DNA of 24,887 bases from an uncultured Veillonella sp. (lineage in GTDB: Bacteria > Bacillota > Negativicutes > Veillonellales > Veillonellaceae), in NCBI RefSeq assembly GCF_900545205.1, contig NZ_UQYC01000022.1:1-24887 (forward strand). Direction: 5' to 3'. Within the stretch, counting starts at the first letter, position 1; every line of letters starts with the position of its first letter. Below the pieces are notes generated by a model. The model did not search any database and was not told the DNA's origin. It worked only from the letters and a program-made list of their open reading frames with translations. Below, one piece after another: positions 6,702 through 14,339 of this stretch. Position numbers and translations under genes: made by a program.

Positions 6702-9011
6702 ATGCGGTTATTTATTGCGGAAAAGCCATCCATGGCTCGCGAAATTAGTAAATGCTTGCCGGAAAATAAGAATATCCAAAAACGGAATGGCTACTTTATC
6801 CAAGGTGATGATGTGGTGACATGGGTTGTAGGTCACGTATTACATCAAGCAGAACCTGGTGATTACGATGATAAATATGTTCGCTGGCGCCCTCAAGATT
6901 TACCTATTGTGCCTGATGAATGGAAATTATTGGTTACGGATAGTAGTCGTCAACAGTTTGAAACGGTGAAAGACCTTATCGGTAAAGCTGACACTATCGT
7001 TAACGCCGGTGACCCGGATAGGGAAGGACAATTATTAGTTGATGAGGTTTTATATTATGTAGGAAATACAAAACCTGTACAGCGTATTTTATTAAATGCA
7101 TTGGACGAAAAATCTGTTCGTGCAGCTCTTAGTGATTTGCGAGATAATAAAGACTTTCACAATTTATATCAATCTGCATTGGCTAGAGCGCGTGCAGACT
7201 GGCTTATTGGAATGAACCTATCTCGCGCATATACCTTATCTGAACGATATAAAGGTAATAAGGTAACATTACCTATAGGTCGTGTTAAGACTCCAACGTT
7301 AGCATTAGTAGTTCGTAGAGAACGTGAATTAGCCGCATTTAAACCGGTTGATTATTTTACACTAAAGGTTTTATATAATCATCCAAATGGTGTGTTTTGG
7401 GCTACGTGGCAACCTACAGATGAACAAAAGGGGCTTGATCCAGATGGTCGTCTCATAAATAAGGCTATTGCAGATGAATTGGTTGAGCGCTTGCAAGCTG
7501 GTCCAGATGGTATCATTAAGGCGGTTACAAAATCTAAAAAGAAAGATGTACAACGCTTACCATTATCCTTGTCATCTTTACAGGTATTGGCTGGTAAAGC
7601 ATTCTCCTATGATCCGCAAACTGTACTTGATACAGCACAGAAATTATATGAGAAAAAGTTGACTACGTATCCTCGTTCTGATTGTGAATATTTACCACCA
7701 AATCAGTATGGTGATCGCAATGCTATCCTCAATAATTTGCAGAATGCTGGAGATGAAAGGTTAGCACAATGGGCTACAGATGCCGATCGTTCTATTAAGA
7801 GCCGCGCATGGAATGAAAAGAAAATTACCGCCCATCACGCAATTATTCCTACTACGGTAGCGTGTAATATAAATAGTTTGTCTCGTGAGGAGCGCAATAT
7901 TTACTTCCTCATTAGTCAGGCTTATATTGCTCAATTCTATGGTGAGCACGTGTATGAACAAACTAAAATTGTAGTGGAACAATGTAAGGAAGAGTTTGTT
8001 GCTAATGGTCGTGTAGTTATAGACGAAGGATGGAAGTTGCTTTATAAACGACAAAAGTCTAAATCGATGACAGATAATGATGAACCTGATTTAACTGATG
8101 AACGTGGCGCAGAATCTGACTCTAAAAAAGAGGCTATTGAAGAAACGGATCATCTGCCGGCTGTTAAGAAAAATGATTCCGTTCTTTATACAGATTCCTC
8201 TGTAGAGGCGAAACAAACAAAACCACCATCTCGTTTTACACCATCTACATTGTTGCAAGCGATGAAGGAAATTCATAAATTTGTAAAAAACGAAGATTTG
8301 AAAAAACAGTTAAAGGCTGTGTCTGGTATAGGCACAGAGGCGACTCGTGCTAATATTATTGACGAACTCATCAGTCGTGGTTTTATGAAAACTTCGGGGA
8401 AGAAGCAAGTTCTATCACCTACGGAAACAGGCTATCTTTTAGTAGATGCATTGCCTGATGAATTGTTGTATCCTGATGAAACGGCAGTTTGGGAAGAACG
8501 TTTGGCCCTCATGAGTGAAGGGGAGGATACATTGGATTCCTTCTTATCTGATCAAGTTAAGTTTTTACAGTTATTGATTGATAAGCTTGGCTTTGATAAA
8601 CAGGTAAACTCTGGTCAAATGATGCCAAATGTAGTTCGCACGATAACGAATCAAAATCGTAAACGACCTATGGATAATGAAAATGTAGACTTATCTACTT
8701 TGCCTATATGTCCGAAATGTAATAAGGGACGTCTGCAACAGCGTAATGGTAAATATGGTGCTTTTTTAGGTTGTACCAATTATCCAACTTGTAAACATAC
8801 ACAACCAATCGATGGAGAGACTTCAACTGGTGAAAGCAATATCACTCTATCTGAAGAAGAAAAGAAATATAAATGCCCACGATGTAAAGAAGGTTATTTT
8901 GTTAAACAAGAGGCGAGAGGCCGAATTAACTGGGTTTGTAGTAATCGATCTCAATGTAAGACACAATGTTCTGATGTAAATGGCATGCCAAGTATTTATG
9001 CGAACAAATAA
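6702..9011 (+). CDS. topB: DNA topoisomerase III (type IA)
   Basis: This 769-residue enzyme relaxes and unlinks DNA by passing strands through a single-strand break. The TOPRIM domain has E7 and the DPDREG signature (residues 104-109). The catalytic tyrosine is Y323 in TTYPRSD. The TopB-type segments GIGTEATRA and PPSRFTPSTLLQAM follow. An acidic stretch near residues 452-500 resembles the variable insert at the same place in other TopB proteins. The C-terminus adds two Cys4 zinc ribbons, starting CPKC (C670, C673) and CPRC (C725, C728), which E. coli TopB lacks in this form but many Firmicute TopB proteins have. A strong AAGGAGGGG site precedes the ATG. It is a single-gene unit. Because a housekeeping TopA is expected elsewhere, this is probably the second type IA enzyme, used in decatenation and recombination. 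Confidence 0.93.
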   Translation: MRLFIAEKPSMAREISKCLPENKNIQKRNGYFIQGDDVVTWVVGHVLHQAEPGDYDDKYVRWRPQDLPIVPDEWKLLVTDSSRQQFETVKDLIGKADTIVNAGDPDREGQLLVDEVLYYVGNTKPVQRILLNALDEKSVRAALSDLRDNKDFHNLYQSALARARADWLIGMNLSRAYTLSERYKGNKVTLPIGRVKTPTLALVVRRERELAAFKPVDYFTLKVLYNHPNGVFWATWQPTDEQKGLDPDGRLINKAIADELVERLQAGPDGIIKAVTKSKKKDVQRLPLSLSSLQVLAGKAFSYDPQTVLDTAQKLYEKKLTTYPRSDCEYLPPNQYGDRNAILNNLQNAGDERLAQWATDADRSIKSRAWNEKKITAHHAIIPTTVACNINSLSREERNIYFLISQAYIAQFYGEHVYEQTKIVVEQCKEEFVANGRVVIDEGWKLLYKRQKSKSMTDNDEPDLTDERGAESDSKKEAIEETDHLPAVKKNDSVLYTDSSVEAKQTKPPSRFTPSTLLQAMKEIHKFVKNEDLKKQLKAVSGIGTEATRANIIDELISRGFMKTSGKKQVLSPTETGYLLVDALPDELLYPDETAVWEERLALMSEGEDTLDSFLSDQVKFLQLLIDKLGFDKQVNSGQMMPNVVRTITNQNRKRPMDNENVDLSTLPICPKCNKGRLQQRNGKYGAFLGCTNYPTCKHTQPIDGETSTGESNITLSEEEKKYKCPRCKEGYFVKQEARGRINWVCSNRSQCKTQCSDVNGMPSIYANK

Positions 9012-9012
9012 A

Positions 9013-9046
9013 AAAGACGCGTACAGATTAATCTGTACGCGTCTTT
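9013..9046. terminator. Bidirectional terminator between topB and the helicase gene
   Basis: A 34-base perfect palindrome without a central spacer (arms 9013-9029 and 9030-9046, core GATTAATC) lies two bases after the topB stop and four bases from the helicase stop. A and T runs flank it on both sides, so it ends both converging transcripts. Confidence 0.88.
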
Positions 9047-9050
9047 AGTT

Positions 9051-10349
9051 TTATCTGCGTTTACCGCGACGTCCAGTTTGAGATGTAGAGGTACGGCGTT
9101 GGCGTGTGTTAGCACCTTTGTGGCCACGAGCTTTATGAGCTTTAGCCTTTGTAGATTGATAGGAACTCGTAATCTTAGGCTTGCCAGAAGATTTTGCACG
9201 TTTTGGAGCAGCACTTGCATTACCTTTAGTTTTAATTTGTCCATCTTTAGTATATTTAGTAAGCGTTGCTTGGATGGCGCGCTCAATACGTCGTAGCCAA
9301 GATTCATCCTGTGGCGTAGCAAATGTAACAGCTACACCAGAATTACCAGCACGACCAGTACGACCAATACGATGGATATAGTAATCTACGTCGCGTGGTA
9401 CGTCATAGTTATAAACATGTGTAATGCCTTCAATATCGATACCGCGAGCTGCAATATCTGTTGCTACTAAGATTTGTGTCTTAGCTTTTGCAAAATCGCG
9501 TAATATTTGAGTGCGGCGACCTTGTGTTAAATCGCCATGCATTTCAGCAATATTTAGGCCTGCAGCAGTTAACTCATAGGATAAGCGAACTGCACCTTCA
9601 CGTTTATTACAGAAAACAATGGCCAAGAATGGATTGTCTTCTTCAATCATTTTGACGAGGCGTTCTGTTTTTTCTTCTGGATTCATCATGTATACACGTT
9701 GATCAATAGATTCTAATGTAACATGCTTACCTTCTGCTGTTACAGAGACTGGTTTTGACATATAAGCTTTTGCAAGGTTTCTAATCTTATCTGGGATTGT
9801 TGCAGAAAATAGTAAAAGTTGTCTGTTAGCATCTGTTTGGCTGATGAGATTTTCAATATCTGGTAAGAACCCCATGTGGAGCATTTGATCGGCTTCATCG
9901 AGTACGACACGACGAATACAATCTAGGTGAAGTGAACCACGCTTAGCATGATCTAATAGACGGCCAGGCGTACCTAAGATAACTTGAGGGCGACGTCCTA
10001 ATTGTTGTAGCTGTGCTTCAATCGTTTTGCCACCGATAAGAGGGAGGATATCCACATTTAAAATGGTACCTATTTTTTTTGCTTCGTCAGAAATTTGTTT
10101 CACTAGTTCTCGCGTAGGTGCAATGATAAGTACTTGTTCTTGATGCACATCTGTGTGCACCCGTTGAAGAATAGGTAATAAGAAGGCTAATGTTTTGCCT
10201 GTGCCTGTTTGTGCTTTTGCTATGACATCATTCCCTTTGAAAACTACAGGAATGGCTTGTTCTTGAATTGGAGTGGGCTCCTTGATACCTTGTTTTTGAA
10301 GGGCTTGAATGAGTTCATCGCAAACACCTAGAGATTTAAAAGATTTCAT
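9051..10349 (-). CDS. DEAD-box RNA helicase
   Basis: This 432-residue ATP-dependent RNA helicase has all the core motifs in order: the Q motif (F4 to Q29), AQTGTGKT (46-53), PTREL (78-82), TPGRLLD (127-133), DEAD (151-154), SAT (182-184), ARGIDI and HRIGRTGRAG. The last 65 residues or so are a basic tail rich in Lys, Arg, Ser and Thr ending TGRRGKRR, likely an RNA-binding extension. It resembles the CshA/CshB/RhlE group used in ribosome assembly, RNA decay and cold growth; I cannot decide which, so I leave the symbol empty. The start at 10349 has an AAGGAC site and a good promoter. Confidence 0.93.
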   Translation of the reverse strand: MKSFKSLGVCDELIQALQKQGIKEPTPIQEQAIPVVFKGNDVIAKAQTGTGKTLAFLLPILQRVHTDVHQEQVLIIAPTRELVKQISDEAKKIGTILNVDILPLIGGKTIEAQLQQLGRRPQVILGTPGRLLDHAKRGSLHLDCIRRVVLDEADQMLHMGFLPDIENLISQTDANRQLLLFSATIPDKIRNLAKAYMSKPVSVTAEGKHVTLESIDQRVYMMNPEEKTERLVKMIEEDNPFLAIVFCNKREGAVRLSYELTAAGLNIAEMHGDLTQGRRTQILRDFAKAKTQILVATDIAARGIDIEGITHVYNYDVPRDVDYYIHRIGRTGRAGNSGVAVTFATPQDESWLRRIERAIQATLTKYTKDGQIKTKGNASAAPKRAKSSGKPKITSSYQSTKAKAHKARGHKGANTRQRRTSTSQTGRRGKRR

Positions 10350-10381
10350 GGATCGTCCTTTCTATAATACATATTATATTA

Positions 10382-10410
10382 ATTATACCTTATGCAGATA
10401 GGAGGGGCAA
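10382..10410 (-). promoter_or_regulatory. Promoter of the DEAD-box helicase gene
   Basis: On the minus strand TTGCCC (10410-10405), a 17-base spacer and a perfect TATAAT (10387-10382) lie about 33 bases before the start codon. Confidence 0.6.
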
Positions 10411-10602
10411 ATAAATTGAATTGTTATAGCTAGACCACAGTAGTAGTGGGGGTGCGATAGACTATTTTAAATACATAGGTGTGAAATTATATTGAAGATT
10501 ACAACTAGTTGATAATAAATCGATAAATAACGATGTGATGAATGTTTATGAGAATGGAAAATATTAAAATATAAATATTTAAAGAAATTTCAAAGTTATA
10601 AA

Positions 10603-10640
10603 TGAGAATGATTAAATTATCAGTAATGATAATCTTAGTA
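10603..10640 (+). promoter_or_regulatory. Cluster of Fur-like half sites upstream of feoA
   Basis: TGAGAATGATTA (10603-10614), ATTATCA (10616-10622) and TGATAAT (10627-10633) are crowded together. They match the half-site TGATAAT of the usual Fur consensus (TGATAATNATTATCA) fully or with one or two changes. The sequences are seen directly; binding by Fur is inferred from the consensus and the iron genes downstream. Confidence 0.4.
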
Positions 10641-10789
10641 GTATTTCTTATTTTCTGCCTGCACTATAAATTATGAGTAGATAGATAAATGCTATACTTA
10701 GTGGGGTTTGTTTTGAATAATCATAAATAAACTTTCATAGTTAATATGAGAAAAAAATATATATATGAGATAGAAAATAACCATAAAAA

Positions 10790-10843
10790 TGATAATAATT
10801 GTTGAAATTAATGCTCGATTTGGTATAATATCTTAAGATATTA
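10790..10843 (+). promoter_or_regulatory. feoAB promoter with Fur-like box and palindrome
   Basis: TTGAAA (10802-10807), a 16-base spacer and TATAAT (10824-10829) with an upstream TGG make a strong extended promoter. TGATAATAATTGTTG (10790-10804) matches the Fur consensus at 11 of 14 fixed positions and overlaps the -35. A perfect 18-base palindrome, TAATATCTTAAGATATTA (10826-10843), overlaps the -10 and the expected start of transcription, so a repressor there would also block the promoter. Confidence 0.6.
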
Positions 10844-10907
10844 ATACGCATTATTATTTGGTGTGTTTAATATGAGGTTGTTAGGTACAATAATTAGGAG
10901 GTGTCGT

Positions 10908-11141
10908 ATGGCTATCAAAAAGTTAAAAGACATGAAACCAGGTGAGTCTGGTCTTATTGTTGCACTACATGGCAGTGGCAATGTTAAGCATCGTCTAATT
11001 GACATGGGTCTCGTACATGGTACAAAAATCCATGTTATGAAGTTTGCCCCTTTGGGTGATCCAGTGGAGATCAAAGTAAAAAACTTTGAATTAGCACTTC
11101 GTACAAGCGAAGCTGGCATGATTGATGTAGAGGTTCAATAG
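10908..11141 (+). CDS. feoA: Ferrous iron transport protein FeoA
   Basis: This 77-residue cytoplasmic protein has the SH3-like FeoA fold, which works with the FeoB transporter. The typical features are a short N-terminal strand with KPGESG, a central RLIDMGLVHGTKIHV turn, and PLGDPVEIKVKNFELALR near the C-terminus. I chose ATG 10908 because AGGAGG lies at 10896-10901 with a 6-base spacer. A GTG at 10863 in the same frame would add 15 residues, but it has no ribosome binding site and would make the Shine-Dalgarno part of the coding region. The stop is 9 bases before feoB and shares its ribosome binding region, so the two are surely cotranscribed. Confidence 0.94.
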   Translation: MAIKKLKDMKPGESGLIVALHGSGNVKHRLIDMGLVHGTKIHVMKFAPLGDPVEIKVKNFELALRTSEAGMIDVEVQ

Positions 11142-11150
11142 GAGGTTCAC

Positions 11151-13520
11151 ATGGCAGAAAAAGGGCAAATTCGTATTGCCTTAGCAGGTAACCCTAACTG
11201 TGGTAAAACGACAATGTTTAACAATATCACAGGGGCGAAGCAACACGTTGGTAACTATGCCGGCGTTACAGTAGAAAAAAAAGAAGGTTATACTAATTTT
11301 AATGGTCAAGAGCTATTATTTATTGACTTGCCAGGTACATATAGCTTAACAGCTCGTTCCTTGGATGAGTTAGTAGCTCGTAATGTTATCGTAAACGATA
11401 ATCCAGATGTAATCGTAAACGTTCTTGATGCATCTAACTTGGAACGTAACTTGTATTTAGCGGCACAATTGTTGGAACTTGAAAAGCCAATGGTTATTGC
11501 TCTAAACATGTCTGACGTTGCTGAAGATATGGGCATTAAATACGACCTTAAAAAAATGGCTGAATTAACAGGTGCTACCATTGTTAGTACAGTAGGCCGT
11601 ACAAATATTGGTACAAAAGAGTTGTTAGAAGCAACAATTAGCGTAGCTGCTTCTCAAAAAGCACCTGGTGTAACAGTTGACTATGGCGATTTACTAGAAG
11701 GCAAAATTGCTGAGCTTGTAGAAGAGCTTAAGAAATCTGGTACTGTTACATATCCACTTCGTTGGATTGCTATCAAGCTATTGGAAAAAGATGCTGATGT
11801 TATTGGTAAGGTTATGCGTTTTGATAATACAGAAGCTGTTATTCAAAAAGCTGAAGCTATTCGTGAGGAAATTAAAAATCAAGTTGATCTTGATATCGTA
11901 TTCCAAGAATATCGTCACCGTTTTGCTGTAGAAGTATATAATACATGCTTAACACAAGCGCCAACAACATTGGAAACACGTTCTGATCGTTATGACAAAA
12001 TTTTAACGCACCGTATTTGGGGTTTACCAATTTTTATGTTGGTTATGTGGTTATTGTTTAACTTCGTAAATACAGTTGGTGCTGTTCCACAAGGTTGGAT
12101 TGAAGATGGCTTCACAGCATTGCAAGCATGGGTTGTAACTGCTATTCCAGAAGGTCAATTACAATCACTTATCTCTGATGGTATCATCGCCGGCGTAGGT
12201 GCGGTTCTTTCTTTCGTACCATTAATTCTATTATTATTCTTGGGCATCTCTTTCTTAGAAGATACTGGCTATATGGCGCGTGCGGCATTCGTTATTGACC
12301 GTGTAATGCGTGCATGTGGCTTGCATGGTAAATCCTTTATTCCATTGTTATTAGGCTTTGGTTGTTCCGTGCCATCCGTAATGGGCGCTCGTATCCTTGA
12401 TAACTATAAGGATCGAATGGTGACTATCTTGATTACACCATTTATGAGCTGTTCCGCTCGTTTACCTGTATATACATTGTTTGCAGCAGCATTTTTCCCA
12501 CCTGAATGGTCTGGTACTGTAGTATTTGGTGTATATGCATTAGGTATTGTGTTTGGTATCATCTTTGCTAAAGTTTTCCGCAAATATTTATTCTCTGGTG
12601 AAGCTGAACCATTCGTAATGGAATTACCTCCATATCACTTGCCTACCTTAAAAGCAACTTTGATGCATATGTTTGAACGCGGTATTTTGTACCTCAAAAA
12701 AGCTGGTACATTTATCATGGCTGCATCTATCTTAGTATGGTTCATTACAGCGTATCCAATGGATGTTGAATACTCCAAAGATTATGATGCATTGCATGAT
12801 CAAGTAGCTCAAACATATGAAATGAAAGATGCAGAAACTTTGTCTCATTTTGGTATTACTACAGATGAACAAAAAGACCAAGTTAATGAAATCGTTAATA
12901 ATATGAAATCTACCGTAGCAGATGCTACTTCAGCAGCAGAAAGTAATCAAGAACCTGCTCCTGAAGTTGCAGTAGAAGAAGATTCTGAAGCACCTGAACT
13001 ATTTAATGATATTAAAGATGAAAATAAAGACTTGTTCCCTGCAGCATGGGCAATGTACAAAAACAGTGCTAACTTAGATGCAGAAAATCAAAAAATTGAT
13101 GAAGAACAAAAATCTGAAAAATTAGAACAATCCTATGCTGCTATGTTTGGTAAAGCAATTAACCCAGTTCTTGAACCATTGGGCTTCGATTGGAAAATCG
13201 GTGTATCTCTTGTGGCTGGTTTAGCAGCTAAAGAAGTCGTTGTATCTACATTGGGTACTATTTATGCAGTAGGTGGTGATACAGATCATCCTCAAGCATT
13301 GACTGATTATTTACAAAATGACCCACACTTCACACCATTAATTGCATTAACATTGATGCTATTCGTACTAATCTATCCTCCATGTATCGCAGCTTTAGCT
13401 GTTATTAAACGTGAAACTGGTTCTTGGAAATGGATGTTGTTCATGTTCTGCTATGAAAATGCATTTGCATGGATTGCATGTTTCATCTTCTATAATATAG
13501 GTCGCGCATTAGGTTTCTAA
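11151..13520 (+). CDS. feoB: Ferrous iron transporter FeoB
   Basis: This 789-residue inner-membrane protein imports Fe(II). The N-terminal G domain has GNPNCGKTT (residues 13-21), DLPG (59-62) and NMSD (119-122), followed by the helical GDI-like domain to about 270. The membrane part contains two Gate-type repeats with the conserved Cys segments GFGCSVPSVMGAR and MSCSARLPVY, and the motif AAKEVVVSTLG. Between residues 537 and 680, before the last membrane segments, lies a long soluble loop of about 140 residues, acidic with a Glu/Pro/Ala-rich middle, longer than in E. coli FeoB. It follows feoA by 9 bases with GGAGG upstream. Regulation is expected through the Fur-like sites ahead of feoA. 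Confidence 0.96.
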   Translation: MAEKGQIRIALAGNPNCGKTTMFNNITGAKQHVGNYAGVTVEKKEGYTNFNGQELLFIDLPGTYSLTARSLDELVARNVIVNDNPDVIVNVLDASNLERNLYLAAQLLELEKPMVIALNMSDVAEDMGIKYDLKKMAELTGATIVSTVGRTNIGTKELLEATISVAASQKAPGVTVDYGDLLEGKIAELVEELKKSGTVTYPLRWIAIKLLEKDADVIGKVMRFDNTEAVIQKAEAIREEIKNQVDLDIVFQEYRHRFAVEVYNTCLTQAPTTLETRSDRYDKILTHRIWGLPIFMLVMWLLFNFVNTVGAVPQGWIEDGFTALQAWVVTAIPEGQLQSLISDGIIAGVGAVLSFVPLILLLFLGISFLEDTGYMARAAFVIDRVMRACGLHGKSFIPLLLGFGCSVPSVMGARILDNYKDRMVTILITPFMSCSARLPVYTLFAAAFFPPEWSGTVVFGVYALGIVFGIIFAKVFRKYLFSGEAEPFVMELPPYHLPTLKATLMHMFERGILYLKKAGTFIMAASILVWFITAYPMDVEYSKDYDALHDQVAQTYEMKDAETLSHFGITTDEQKDQVNEIVNNMKSTVADATSAAESNQEPAPEVAVEEDSEAPELFNDIKDENKDLFPAAWAMYKNSANLDAENQKIDEEQKSEKLEQSYAAMFGKAINPVLEPLGFDWKIGVSLVAGLAAKEVVVSTLGTIYAVGGDTDHPQALTDYLQNDPHFTPLIALTLMLFVLIYPPCIAALAVIKRETGSWKWMLFMFCYENAFAWIACFIFYNIGRALGF

Positions 13521-13526
13521 TCTAGA

Positions 13527-13560
13527 GTCGCTAAATAGGAGAGTTTAGCCACTTTTATAT
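13527..13560 (+). terminator. Weak terminator after feoB
   Basis: GTCGCTAAA (13527-13535) pairs with TTTAGCCAC (13544-13552) with one C-C mismatch, followed by TTTTATAT. It may be leaky and let some transcription reach the downstream iron genes. Confidence 0.5.
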
Positions 13561-13621
13561 TCTTTAAACAAAAATGAATTAGAAAAATGCGATTTTGTTA
13601 TAAGTAATTTAAAAATAATAC

Positions 13622-13661
13622 TTGATAATTATCAATATTCGTGGTTAAATGATAATGAGAA
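13622..13661 (+). promoter_or_regulatory. Iron-box-like promoter before the Cys-rich protein gene
   Basis: A perfect 14-base palindrome, TTGATAATTATCAA (13622-13635), contains the -35 TTGATA. A 17-base spacer leads to TTAAAT (13645-13650) with an upstream TGG. A further TGATAATGAGAA copy covers 13650-13661. The half site TGATAAT is that of Fur, here in a shorter palindrome than the 15-base form. A DtxR-like or MntR-like regulator cannot be ruled out. Confidence 0.5.
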
Positions 13662-13751
13662 AAGGGAAATATCCTATAGATATTGCTTTTATCTTATTTA
13701 TCACTAAGACACATATTGTAATTTAGTAGATATTGAGAAAGAGGCATAATA

Positions 13752-13955
13752 ATGGATAATCTTGTTATAGGACTCATAGTTGTATTAGCATTAGCTTATA
13801 TCGGTACTAAAATTTATAAGCAAGTGTCTGGAAAAGGTGGTTGCGGCTGTGGCGGTGGCTCCGATTCTGGCTCTAAAAAATCTTCTGGTTGCGGTGGTAG
13901 CTGCAGCTGTGATGGTTCCAATAAGGCATTAGGCATAAAACGTACCGCTAAGTAA
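13752..13955 (+). CDS. FeoB-associated Cys-rich membrane protein
   Basis: This 67-residue protein has one N-terminal membrane helix (about residues 4-19, then KIYKQ) and a Gly/Ser-rich tail with five cysteines (C31, C33, C47, C51, C53). This is the pattern of the small FeoB-associated Cys-rich membrane proteins found next to feoB in many anaerobes and thought to take the place of FeoC. A role in passing or sensing Fe(II) at FeoB is inferred from place and cysteine content; no activity is proven for the family as far as I know. It lies 231 bases after feoB behind its own iron-box-like promoter, so it can be made apart from feoAB. The start has GAAAGAGG upstream at a slightly long distance. Confidence 0.85.
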   Translation: MDNLVIGLIVVLALAYIGTKIYKQVSGKGGCGCGGGSDSGSKKSSGCGGSCSCDGSNKALGIKRTAK

Positions 13956-13972
13956 GCTAATACGAATTCTGA

Positions 13973-14014
13973 ATTTGAAAGAGGGGTTTCTATAATGGGC
14001 TCCTCTTTTCAAAT
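13973..14014 (+). terminator. Hairpin after the Cys-rich protein gene
   Basis: ATTTGAAAGAGG (13973-13984) pairs with CCTCTTTTCAAAT (14002-14014) with one bulged base. The T tract after it is poor (a TTTTTT comes only at 14028-14033), so read-through into the next gene is likely. Confidence 0.5.
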
Positions 14015-14062
14015 ATAGTAAGTAAGTTTTTTATATATTAATTAGTAGAAAGGAATATTATC

Positions 14063-14323
14063 ATGTTCAACATCGATCCAAAAAATCTTAAAAACGCTAA
14101 CTTATTCGCAGCAGGTCTTGCATTGGGTACTGTAGGTCTTAAAGTTTTAACTTCTAAAGACGCTAAAAAAGTATACGCTGGTATCGTGGCAGCTGGCCTT
14201 CGCGCTAAAGAAACTGTATTAGAAACAGCTGAAAAAGTACAAGCATCCGCATCTGACGTATTGGCAGAAGCTCAAGAAATCAACGAAGCACGCAACGAAG
14301 AAATCTTTGAAGAAAACAAATAA
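14063..14323 (+). CDS. Small DUF6110-like protein, candidate ferrosome accessory protein
   Basis: This 86-residue protein has a hydrophobic N-terminal segment (about residues 13-30) with glycines spaced G18, G22, G25 like a glycine zipper. The conserved-looking phrase KVLTSKDAKKVYAG follows, then a long charged helix to the end that is rich in Ala, Glu and Lys. From memory this matches small proteins called DUF6110 that sit next to P1B-type ATPases in Firmicutes; I could not check it. The stop is 16 bases before the ATPase gene, so the two form one unit. Small membrane-associated partners are part of ferrosome (fez) clusters, which makes an FezA-like role an attractive but unproven idea. A plain regulatory subunit of the ATPase is the main alternative. 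AGAAAGGAA precedes the ATG. Confidence 0.7.
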   Translation: MFNIDPKNLKNANLFAAGLALGTVGLKVLTSKDAKKVYAGIVAAGLRAKETVLETAEKVQASASDVLAEAQEINEARNEEIFEENK

Positions 14324-14339
14324 TTAGAGGATTGCAGAT

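Larger units (their letters stand above)
10350..10907. other. Long regulatory region between the helicase gene and feoA
   Basis: This 558-base AT-rich stretch has no credible gene. It holds the helicase promoter (10382-10410), a cluster of Fur-like half sites (10603-10640), a possible extra promoter with the extended -10 TGCTATACT at 10690-10698, and the main feoA promoter with its Fur-like box and palindrome (10790-10843). It is much longer than the other gaps here, in keeping with regulated expression of the iron genes. Confidence 0.65.

Noticed and set aside
10416..10800. Small hidden gene in the gap before feoA
   Set aside because: All ATG frames here stop within a few codons (for example the one at 10550) and none has a ribosome binding site.
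10863..10907. Upstream GTG start that would lengthen FeoA by 15 residues
   Set aside because: No ribosome binding site lies before it, while AGGAGG sits 6 bases before ATG 10908, and FeoA proteins are normally about 75-80 residues.
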